Positions 6,893 through 12,846 of a DNA stretch of 18,037 nucleotides are shown here, piece after piece (within the stretch, counting starts at the first letter, position 1; each line of letters begins with the position of its first letter). The translations under genes were made by a program, and so were the position numbers. The stretch covers positions 1-18,037 of the forward strand of contig QLUL01000003.1 of assembly GCA_018725425.1 (NCBI GenBank), read 5' to 3'. The stretch comes from Chloroflexota bacterium. GTDB lineage: Bacteria; Chloroflexota; Dehalococcoidia; SZUA-161; SpSt-899. Below the pieces are notes generated by a model. That model had not been told where the DNA came from. It worked only from the letters and a program-made list of their open reading frames with translations, and searched no databases.

Positions 6893-7064
6893 ATATCTGG
6901 AGGAAAGCAGGTGTTTTTGTCCCTACTGCGATGAGGAGATATCTGTGGAGAACTCTCCTTGGTGCAAACCGTGCGCGGTAGTACTGCGTTATTGCGGTAA
7001 TTGCCAGATAGCGGTGGCAAGTGAACTCAAAGAATGCCCCGAGTGCGGGCAGCCCCTGCAGTAG
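6885..7064 (+). CDS. Small double zinc-ribbon protein in the isc cluster
   Basis: A 59-aa ORF (MAEYLEESRCFCPYC to CPECGQPLQ) overlapping the 3' end of iscU by eight bases and preceded by AAAGGAGGGG. Cysteines are at 10, 12, 15, 27, 30, 37, 40, 51 and 54, forming CxxC pairs CPYC, CKPC, CGNC and CPEC. These would make two zinc-ribbon knuckles, or a metal or cluster site. It has no recognised catalytic motif. Tight overlap with iscU and its place before tusA suggest it belongs to the same transcript. The reading frame is supported by the strong Shine-Dalgarno and the regular cysteine spacing. Confidence 0.75.
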   Translation: MAEYLEESRCFCPYCDEEISVENSPWCKPCAVVLRYCGNCQIAVASELKECPECGQPLQ

Positions 7065-7091
7065 CAGAGATCATCGAAAGGAGTTTGCACT

Positions 7092-7325
7092 GTGGTAGAA
7101 GGCCATCGAATTGTGGATTGTATCGGTTTATACTGCCCCGTGCCCGTTCTAAACACCAGGCAGGAGATGGATAAACTTGCTATTGGCCAGATCCTCGAGG
7201 TATGGACGGATGACCCTGCTGCCGAGGAGGATATGAAGGCCTGGGCGAAGCGGTCAGGGCAGAGAATACTTGAAACAGAGAAAACAGGTGAGGGGATGAG
7301 ATTCCTGATCAAGAAACAAAAATAG
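7092..7325 (+). CDS. TusA/SirA-family sulfur carrier
   Basis: A 77-aa TusA-fold protein. The signature VDCIGLYCPVPVL contains the CPxP motif with the persulfide-carrying C15, and RFLIKK closes the last strand. TusA proteins accept sulfane sulfur from a desulfurase or rhodanese and hand it to DsrE-type proteins. The start is GTG at 7092, with AAGGAG about nine bases upstream. It lies 27 bases after the zinc-ribbon gene and nine bases before the dsrE-like gene, so an operon is likely. A second cysteine, C10, precedes the motif. Confidence 0.9.
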   Translation: MVEGHRIVDCIGLYCPVPVLNTRQEMDKLAIGQILEVWTDDPAAEEDMKAWAKRSGQRILETEKTGEGMRFLIKKQK

Positions 7326-7334
7326 GAGGCAACT

Positions 7335-7703
7335 ATGGCTGACAGAAAGAGTATCCTCTACGTTCAAACAAGCGGCGTCGATACGCCGAAGCGCCTCTAC
7401 TCGCCTTTCGTTCTGGGGATGACCGCCGAGGCGATGGATATCGATGCCACCATTTACTTCCTCGGACTGGGAATAACGGTGGTGAAGAAGGGTGAGGCCG
7501 AGAAGGTGAAAGAGGGCCAGTTCCCCACGGTGAAGGAAATAATGGATCAGGCAGCCGCAGCGGGCGTCAGATTCCTGGTCTGTGAACAGAGCACCCAGTT
7601 GCTCAACCTCGATAGGGGGGATTTTATCGACGAAGCCAGGGTTGTGGGCGCCGCCACGCTGAACGACCTGGTTCTCGATGCTGATGCCACGATGTGGTTC
7701 TAG
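7335..7703 (+). CDS. DsrE-family sulfur relay protein
   Basis: A 122-aa DsrE/DsrF-like protein. The N-terminal strand and loop (SILYVQTSGVDTPKRLYSPF) and the central helix-strand pattern fit the family. One cysteine, C83 (RFLVCEQS), sits where DsrE-type proteins carry their sulfur-binding cysteine. DsrE-like proteins typically swap sulfur with TusA, which is encoded directly upstream. Start ATG is preceded by AGGAGG. No DsrF or DsrH partner is visible, so this is not a full DsrEFH set. Confidence 0.85.
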   Translation: MADRKSILYVQTSGVDTPKRLYSPFVLGMTAEAMDIDATIYFLGLGITVVKKGEAEKVKEGQFPTVKEIMDQAAAAGVRFLVCEQSTQLLNLDRGDFIDEARVVGAATLNDLVLDADATMWF

Positions 7704-7894
7704 GCCAAAGAGAGGATAGAGCTTCTTACATTGTGCAGAATGGTGGATCAAGGTGCTATCCGCGGTCATCAGCACCACGCTTCCTCGTGCTGAAAGTGGG
7801 AGTTTGCCGCGTGAAACCTGCTGGTGTGGTCCGTCTCGGAGAGCGAGAGGGAGTTCTTCTAACGTGGGTGATAGGCATCCAGACGGGGATGCTC

Positions 7895-7913
7895 TTACTA
7901 TACAAAACAGTAA
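7895..7913. promoter_or_regulatory. Candidate PerR-like operator upstream of rubrerythrin
   Basis: TTACTATACAAAACAGTAA has matching outer arms TTACT and AGTAA. The half-site TTACTAT also occurs in the operator over the perR-like gene (2637-2643). The inner bases do not pair, so this is a weak candidate. Confidence 0.3.
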
Positions 7914-8002
7914 CTACTCACCCGTCATGCCGTTCGTGGTGAGCTTGTCGAACCATGCACAGCCCTTCGACAGGCTCAGGGCGAACGGGGCTGTGTAGTT
8001 AC
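7910..8002. repeat. Nested palindromic (REP-like) element
   Basis: The outer arms GTAACTAC (7910-7917) and GTAGTTAC (7995-8002) are perfect complements. Inside, the segment at 7931-7952 (containing TGAGCTTGTCGAA) pairs with the segment at 7967-7988 (containing TTCGACAGGCTCA). The 'CTTCGACAGGCTCAGGGCGAACGG' type of sequence recurs widely as an intergenic palindrome in bacterial genomes. An alternative pairing also exists, CACAGCCC (7958-7965) with GGGCTGTG (7988-7995), so the element could switch between folds. Confidence 0.75.
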
Positions 8003-8027
8003 ACAAAACATACGAAAAGGAGGAGGA

Positions 8028-8561
8028 ATGGAACTGAAAGGAAGCAAGACCGAGCAAAATCTGCTAGCCGCCTTTGCCGGCGAGTCGCAGGCGCGCAACA
8101 AGTACACCTACTTTGCCGCTGTAGCCGAAGAAGAGGGTTTCGAGCAGATTGCCGGCATATTCTTGGAGACGGCCGAAAACGAAAGGGAGCATGCCAGGAG
8201 GGAGTTCAATTTCGTTATGGGAACCGGTGTAACCAAGGAGAATCTCAAGGCGGCGGCGGCGGGCGAGAACTATGAATGGACCGACATGTATCCCGGATTT
8301 GAGAAAGTGGCCCGCGAGGAAGGCTTCACTGAGATCGCCGATTTCTTCAAAGAGGTGGCCGAGGTTGAGGAGGAGCACGAGAATCGGTACCTGGCCTTGC
8401 TCAGAAATGTCGCGGAAGGGAAGGTCTTCAAGAAGGACAAAGTGGTGAAGTGGAAGTGCCGGAATTGTGGATATGTGCATACGGGAACCGAAGCACCGGA
8501 GGTTTGCCCTGCCTGTGCCTTCCCCCAGAGCTACTACGAGCTTATGGCGGAAAACTATTGA
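8028..8561 (+). CDS. rbr: Rubrerythrin
   Basis: A 177-aa peroxidase that reduces H2O2 to water with electrons from rubredoxin-type donors, in the cytoplasm. The ferritin-like diiron domain (about 1-130) has E19, E52-x-x-H55, E80, and E114-x-x-H117. The C-terminal rubredoxin-like Fe(SCys)4 domain has C144, C147, C160 and C163. Length and order are those of classic rubrerythrin. The Shine-Dalgarno AAAAGGAGGAGG is very strong, suggesting high expression. It heads a run with the second rubrerythrin, the rubredoxin fusion and FprA. Confidence 0.95.
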   Translation: MELKGSKTEQNLLAAFAGESQARNKYTYFAAVAEEEGFEQIAGIFLETAENEREHARREFNFVMGTGVTKENLKAAAAGENYEWTDMYPGFEKVAREEGFTEIADFFKEVAEVEEEHENRYLALLRNVAEGKVFKKDKVVKWKCRNCGYVHTGTEAPEVCPACAFPQSYYELMAENY

Positions 8562-8615
8562 GTGAGAGGCAATATGGAGCGTATCTCTCGATGAAAAAAG
8601 GGGGCAGATGGCGTC

Positions 8616-9224
8616 GTGTGGAAGTGTACTAACTGTCACCATGTGGAACTCGGCTCGGTGAAGCCGGAGCGTTGTCCTGTCTGCGGTGCCGAGGCCGAAA
8701 AGCTCCTTCCCCATGAGGTGCCCGGAATCAAAGGGGAAAAGACCCTGCAGAACCTGAAGGCGGGTTTCATTGCCGAGTCTCAGGCTAACCTGAGAAACCT
8801 GGCCTTTGCCATGAAGGCGGAGCAGGAGGGATACCCTCAGCTGGCGAGATTATTCCGCGCCGTTGCCGAGGCAGAGGCAGTGCATGCCTTCAATCACCTT
8901 CGGCTCCTGGGCGCCATCTCCGGCACCCAGGAGAACCTGGAGAGCGCCTTCGAGAAGGAGAACCTGGCCAGCAATGCCTACCCCCGGTTCATCAAGGAGG
9001 CAAGTGAGGAAGATAATCCGCATGTGGCGAGGATCTTCGGTTATTCCCGAGATGTGGAGCGGGGGCATGCCAGGCTGTATAGTAAGGCGCTGGACCATAT
9101 GGTGTCCGATGTGGATACCGAGTATTATGTCTGCGGGGTTTGCGGCTATGTCTCGGATGGCATACTCCCCGATGAGTGCCCCATCTGCGGAGCCCCAAAA
9201 GAGAAGTTCAGGAGAGTTGTCTAG
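8616..9224 (+). CDS. Rubrerythrin with rubredoxin-like domains at both ends
   Basis: A 202-aa protein. N-terminal rubredoxin-like knuckles (C4, C7, C20, C23) precede a ferritin-like diiron domain with E54, E87-x-x-H90, E115 and E148-x-x-H151, and a second four-cysteine site follows (C173, C176, C188, C191). N-terminal placement is as in the reverse rubrerythrin of Clostridium acetobutylicum; having a second domain at the C terminus is less usual. Predicted activity is reduction of H2O2 and possibly O2. The start is GTG at 8616; GTG-TGG-AAG-TGT immediately gives the first cysteine knuckle, so a later start would destroy the domain. The nearest Shine-Dalgarno-like GGGGG lies further upstream than ideal. 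Confidence 0.9.
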   Translation: MWKCTNCHHVELGSVKPERCPVCGAEAEKLLPHEVPGIKGEKTLQNLKAGFIAESQANLRNLAFAMKAEQEGYPQLARLFRAVAEAEAVHAFNHLRLLGAISGTQENLESAFEKENLASNAYPRFIKEASEEDNPHVARIFGYSRDVERGHARLYSKALDHMVSDVDTEYYVCGVCGYVSDGILPDECPICGAPKEKFRRVV

Positions 9225-9286
9225 GGAGAGGTGTCATCGCCAGCATCTTATAGCCAGGGCCACCTGAAGTGCCTGAGGGAGAGGGA

Positions 9287-9967
9287 ATGGATACCAAAGC
9301 ACTGCACAAGATAAGTTATGGATTATATATCATCGGCGCCGCAAAGGGGCAGAAGTTCAACGCGCAGATTGCCAACACGGTGATTCAGGTCTGTTCTGCG
9401 CCCCCAACAATCTCCGTATGCTTGAACAAAGGCAACCTCACCCATGAGTTTATCCAGGATAGCCGGGCATTTACGGTCTCCATCCTGGCACAGGATACAC
9501 CACTGGACTTCATCGGCAAGTTTGGATTCAAGTCGGGAAGAGAAACGGATAAGCTCAGGGGCATCAATTTCAGAATAGGCCAGACCGGTGCACCCATAGT
9601 GCTGGATAATGCCCTGGCTTACATGGAGGCTAATGTTATCTCCGAGGCAGATGCCGGCACTCACACCATATTTCTGGCAGAATTGGTAGCGGCGGAGACC
9701 CTCATGGAGGGCGAGCCGATAACCTATGCCTATTATCAACAGGTAAAGAGAGGCTCCACACCGAAGGCAGCCCCATCGTATATCGAAAAGAAAAGGGAGG
9801 TTAACAAAATGGCAAAATATGAGTGCACTGTTTGTGGCTATGTCTATGATCCCGAGATAGGAGACCCCGAGAGCGATATCCCGCCCGGAACGCCATTTGA
9901 GAACTTACCCGATGACTGGGTATGTCCGGTCTGCGGGGCAGGCAAGGGTGAGTTTGAGAGGATGTAG
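9287..9967 (+). CDS. hrb: Flavin reductase-rubredoxin fusion (high molecular weight rubredoxin)
   Basis: A 226-aa fusion. Residues about 1-160 are a flavin reductase-like FMN-binding domain ([23 protein letters not shown] begins the fold; given here in part). After a lysine-rich linker, residues 175-226 are a complete rubredoxin with C-x-x-C and CPVC knuckles. Moorella thermoacetica Hrb has this architecture and transfers electrons from NAD(P)H via rubredoxin to FprA, whose gene follows 68 bases downstream here. I chose ATG 9287 because GAGGGAGAGGG precedes it and the fold begins there; a GTG at 9269 is also open. A strong internal ribosome-binding site precedes the rubredoxin domain. Confidence 0.92.
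   Translation: MDTKALHKISYGLYIIGAAKGQKFNAQIANTVIQVCSAPPTISVCLNKGNLTHEFIQDSRAFTVSILAQDTPLDFIGKFGFKSGRETDKLRGINFRIGQTGAPIVLDNALAYMEANVISEADAGTHTIFLAELVAAETLMEGEPITYAYYQQVKRGSTPKAAPSYIEKKREVNKMAKYECTVCGYVYDPEIGDPESDIPPGTPFENLPDDWVCPVCGAGKGEFERM
9795..9967 (+). promoter_or_regulatory. Internal Shine-Dalgarno and start for a free rubredoxin
   Basis: GGGAGG at 9795-9800 lies eight bases before an in-frame ATG at 9809. Translation from there gives a 52-residue protein ([18 protein letters not shown], ending FERM) that is a canonical rubredoxin of normal length with C6, C9, C39 and C42. The AT-rich sequence around it looks like a normal gene start rather than linker codons. Confidence 0.6.
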
Positions 9968-10035
9968 GGCTTAAACATGGGTTTGGCAGAAGTCGAAGTC
10001 CAGGGTAGGGACCGGTAGAAAGAAGGAGGCAGTCG

Positions 10036-11214
10036 GTGAGCAAGGTGCGGCTAACAGAAGGCGTTTACTGGGTTGGCACCATTGACTGGAACATCAGGAA
10101 CTTTCATGGGTATTCTACTCATCGTGGCACTACCTACAACGCCTATCTCATCATCGATGAGAAAATCGCTCTCATAGACACAGTCAAGGCGCCGTTCTTC
10201 CCTGAGATGCGGCGGCGGATCAAAGAGATTATCGACCCTGGTGATATCGACTATGTGGTATCGAATCATGTGGAGATGGATCATTCGGGTTCTCTGCCTA
10301 TGATGATGACTGAGGCCAGGAAGGCTCAGCTTATCACGACGGAGAAGTTCGGCGAGGCGGGTCTCAAGAAACACTTCCATATGGACTGCCGTCTGATTCC
10401 AGTCAAAGAGAGCCACGAGCTTTCGCTAGGCAAGAGGAAACTCACCTTTATCCCTATCCCCATGCTGCACTGGCCTGACTCGATGGCCACCTATTTGCCA
10501 CAGGATCAGATACTGTTCCCCAGCGACGCCTTCGGTCAGCACCTGGCCAGCTCGCAGCGCTTCGATGATGAAGTCGATGGCGCTGTCCTGATGCAGGAAG
10601 CGGCGAAATACTATGCCAATATACTGATGCCCTTCGGCCACCTGATGTCCGGGGCATTGAAGAAGCTGGCGGCATTGACTATCAGGACGATTGCGCCCAG
10701 TCACGGCGTGATCTGGCGTTCTGACCCGGAGAAGATAGTTTCAGCCTATACCAACTGGAGTGCCGGGGAGACCATCAACAAGGCTCTGGTTATCTACGAT
10801 ACCATGTGGGGCAGCACCGCTCAAATGGCCCGGGCGATTGAGGAGGGCCTTACTGCAGCGGGGGTGGAGGTCAAGGTATTCGAGCTTACAAGATCGGACC
10901 GCAGTGATGTTATGACCGAAGTGCTGGATGCCAGAGCGATTATCGTCGGCTCGCCGACCCTCAACAACGGCATGTTCCCCACCGTGGCCGAGTTCCTCTG
11001 CTATCTCAAAGGGCTTAACCCCAGGGGAAAGATCGGCGCCGCCTTCGGCTCCTACGGATGGGGTGGGGGAGCGACAAAGGCGATATGCCAGGAGATGGAG
11101 CAAACCGGCATCGAAATGGTCGAGCCTGAACTTGCTGTTAAGTGGATTCCAGAGAAGTCGGAGCTGGCTGAATGCATCGAGTTGGGGCAGCGGATCGGTG
11201 GCCGAATTAAGTAA
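10036..11214 (+). CDS. fprA: Flavodiiron protein FprA (O2/NO reductase)
   Basis: A 392-aa A-type flavoprotein. The N-terminal metallo-beta-lactamase-like diiron domain (1-240) has H78-x-E80-x-D82-H83, H144, D163 and H222, the complete ligand set. The C-terminal flavodoxin domain (from about 248) has the FMN loop YDTMWGSTAQMA. The enzyme reduces O2 to water and/or NO to N2O without releasing ROS. Electrons would come from the upstream rubredoxin fusion. The start is GTG at 10036 after GAAGGAGG. No extra C-terminal domain is present, so this is the simple class A architecture. Confidence 0.96.
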   Translation: MSKVRLTEGVYWVGTIDWNIRNFHGYSTHRGTTYNAYLIIDEKIALIDTVKAPFFPEMRRRIKEIIDPGDIDYVVSNHVEMDHSGSLPMMMTEARKAQLITTEKFGEAGLKKHFHMDCRLIPVKESHELSLGKRKLTFIPIPMLHWPDSMATYLPQDQILFPSDAFGQHLASSQRFDDEVDGAVLMQEAAKYYANILMPFGHLMSGALKKLAALTIRTIAPSHGVIWRSDPEKIVSAYTNWSAGETINKALVIYDTMWGSTAQMARAIEEGLTAAGVEVKVFELTRSDRSDVMTEVLDARAIIVGSPTLNNGMFPTVAEFLCYLKGLNPRGKIGAAFGSYGWGGGATKAICQEMEQTGIEMVEPELAVKWIPEKSELAECIELGQRIGGRIK

Positions 11215-11228
11215 AGGGATGACGTGAA

Positions 11229-11408
11229 ATGTCGGGAGAGCACGAGCACACCTATGTCTGTGAAAACTGTGGCAACGAGGCGAACCTGATAATCAAGGAG
11301 GAGGAGAGCATCCTGGCAGAGCACAAGGACAAGCCCGGAGGAAAGAAGGGAACCCTTGTCTGTAAGGTCTGTGGCAATGAGGCGGACATGACCCTAGAGG
11401 AGATTTAG
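11229..11408 (+). CDS. Small tandem zinc-ribbon protein downstream of fprA
   Basis: A 59-aa ORF beginning 15 bases after fprA. It contains a near-repeat, YVCENCGNEANL (9-20) and LVCKVCGNEADM (43-54), so two CxxC knuckles could form one four-cysteine site like a desulforedoxin or zinc ribbon. The Shine-Dalgarno is poor (GGGATGACG). The charged middle (KEEESILAEHKDKPGGKKG) has no recognised motif. The internal duplication and location after fprA suggest a redox or metal role, but that is a guess. Confidence 0.7.
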   Translation: MSGEHEHTYVCENCGNEANLIIKEEESILAEHKDKPGGKKGTLVCKVCGNEADMTLEEI

Positions 11409-11415
11409 CAGTGAA

Positions 11416-11472
11416 GTCCTCCTCATCGAGGGCATTACGTATCCCAGAAAATAGGGTGTCATTGAGGAGGAC
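11416..11472 (+). promoter_or_regulatory. Hairpin that would sequester the M50 protease ribosome-binding site
   Basis: GTCCTCCTCA (11416-11425) is the exact complement of TGAGGAGGAC (11463-11472). The second arm contains the Shine-Dalgarno GAGGAGG for the ATG at 11476. The loop is 37 bases. Pairing would hide the ribosome-binding site. Confidence 0.5.
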
Positions 11473-11475
11473 AAG

Positions 11476-12594
11476 ATGCTTAAAGCAGGAATTTCCCTGG
11501 GCAGCTTCCGCGGTATCTCGATAAGGTTGCATTATTCCTGGTTCATCATTTTCGCCCTGGTGACCTGGGTTCTGGCAGACGGCTACTTCCCCGCGGCCTA
11601 TCCACACTGGAGCGTGACCGTACATGTGGCCCTTGGCCTTGCCACGAGCGTTCTCTTCTTTTGCTCGGTGCTGGTCCATGAGCTAGCCCATAGCCTGGTA
11701 GCGCAGGCGGCAGGGATTCCGGTTCATTCGATCACCCTCTTTATCCTCGGCGGGTTAGCTCAGATATCCCAGGAGCCGAAGCGGCCGGGCGTTGAATTTC
11801 GGGTGGCTCTAGCGGGGCCGGCCACCAGCGTGGCCCTGGGGATAGCATTTGCGGCTATTTGGCTAGCGGCGCAAGAGGTAAGCGAGCCTCTGGCAGCCTT
11901 AACCGCCTGGCTGAGCAGGATCAATATCATTCTTGCCGTTTTCAATCTTATCCCCGGGTTCCCCTTGGATGGGGGGCGTGTGCTGCGGGCGATTATCTGG
12001 TGGCGGACAGGCAACCTGCGGAGTGCTACTAGAGTGGCCTCAGCCGCTGGCAGAGGCGTGGGCTATCTCTTTATCTTCGGCGGTATCTGGATGATCTTTT
12101 GGGGAGACTGGGGGGGATTGTGGATCGCTTTCATCGGATGGTTTATCCAGAACCTTGCTGCGGGAAGCTATCGCCAGGTGGTTCTTCAAGATATGCTTCA
12201 GGGCCATCGCGTCAGCGAGGTGATGATGCGCGATTGCCCCGCGGTTCCCCCTGGACTCACCCTGAAGGAATTAGTGGACGACTACATTTTAAGCTCCGGT
12301 CGCCGCTGCTTTCCAGTAGTGGAGGGCAATCGGGCATTGGGGCTAATAACTTTACATAACATCAAGCAGGTGCCACCTGAGCTCCGGTCTAGAATGACGT
12401 TGGCAGAGGCGATGATACCCCTGGACAAGCTTAAGTGGGTTGGGCCAGGCGAAGACCTTTCCAGTGTGCTGCAATTGATGACCACCGAGGATGTCAACCA
12501 GTTGCCCGTAGTAGATGGGGCCAATATCGTTGGTATGGTGGCACGTGAGAATCTTCTAGCATTCATCCATACTCGTTCGGAGTTGGGGATGTGA
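11476..12594 (+). CDS. M50 site-2-type intramembrane protease with CBS domains
   Basis: A 372-aa membrane zinc protease. The catalytic motif H68-E69-L70-A71-H72 lies in a hydrophobic helix, and the third ligand aspartate is D165 in NLIPGFPLDGGRVLRA. About six hydrophobic segments span residues 20-220. Two CBS domains (about 240-370) follow, with VSEVMMRDCPAVPPGLTL and TLAEAMIPLDKL marking their starts; these bind adenine nucleotides in other proteins. This is the SpoIVFB/Rip-like subfamily that cuts membrane-bound regulators such as anti-sigma factors. The substrate is not evident here. The ATG at 11476 follows GAGGAGG. Confidence 0.93.
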   Translation: MLKAGISLGSFRGISIRLHYSWFIIFALVTWVLADGYFPAAYPHWSVTVHVALGLATSVLFFCSVLVHELAHSLVAQAAGIPVHSITLFILGGLAQISQEPKRPGVEFRVALAGPATSVALGIAFAAIWLAAQEVSEPLAALTAWLSRINIILAVFNLIPGFPLDGGRVLRAIIWWRTGNLRSATRVASAAGRGVGYLFIFGGIWMIFWGDWGGLWIAFIGWFIQNLAAGSYRQVVLQDMLQGHRVSEVMMRDCPAVPPGLTLKELVDDYILSSGRRCFPVVEGNRALGLITLHNIKQVPPELRSRMTLAEAMIPLDKLKWVGPGEDLSSVLQLMTTEDVNQLPVVDGANIVGMVARENLLAFIHTRSELGM

Positions 12595-12615
12595 GCTGCA
12601 AAGAGGAAATGTCCA

Positions 12616-12846
12616 ATGACTACTGCTGCATCCAGGTGGGTTGATTATGCCGAGGTGCGATGGAATCCCGACTGGTGCAAGCGATGCCATATCTGTGTAG
12701 AGGCTTGCCCGCGACAGGTGCTTGTTCTGCGTGATGGTGCTATCATGCAGTTGGAAGGCTGTGACCGGACGGGGCTCTGCCAGAGGCTTTGCCCGGATAT
12801 GGCCATCGAGGTTATCCAGCCGCGGTCGAAGGAGGGACGAAGATAA
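12616..12846 (+). CDS. korD: 2-oxoacid:ferredoxin oxidoreductase delta (ferredoxin) subunit
   Basis: A 76-aa ferredoxin-like subunit that carries electrons from the KorAB catalytic core. The first motif is complete: C21, C24, C27 and C31-P. The second reads C49-x-x-T52-x-x-C55-x-x-x-C59-P, so the second of its four cysteines is a threonine. In 2x[4Fe-4S] folds the ligands are shared, so cluster I (C21, C24, C27, C59) is complete and cluster II (C31, C49, T52, C55) has only three cysteines. It is first in a four-gene kor operon, and its stop overlaps the expected korA start. Confidence 0.85.
   Translation: MTTAASRWVDYAEVRWNPDWCKRCHICVEACPRQVLVLRDGAIMQLEGCDRTGLCQRLCPDMAIEVIQPRSKEGRR

Larger units (their letters stand above)
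7704..8027. other. 324-base intergenic region before rubrerythrin
   Basis: No convincing coding frame is present. The first about 190 bases show no recognisable element. The right part holds a PerR-like dyad candidate (7895-7913) and a nested hairpin (7910-8002). The rubrerythrin Shine-Dalgarno AAAAGGAGGAGG lies at its right end. The region presumably contains the promoter for the rubrerythrin-FprA run, but I cannot identify a clear -35/-10 pair. Confidence 0.6.

Noticed and set aside
7694..7998. Overlapping open frames in the spacer before rubrerythrin
   Set aside because: No start signal, no family features, and they run through the palindromic element.
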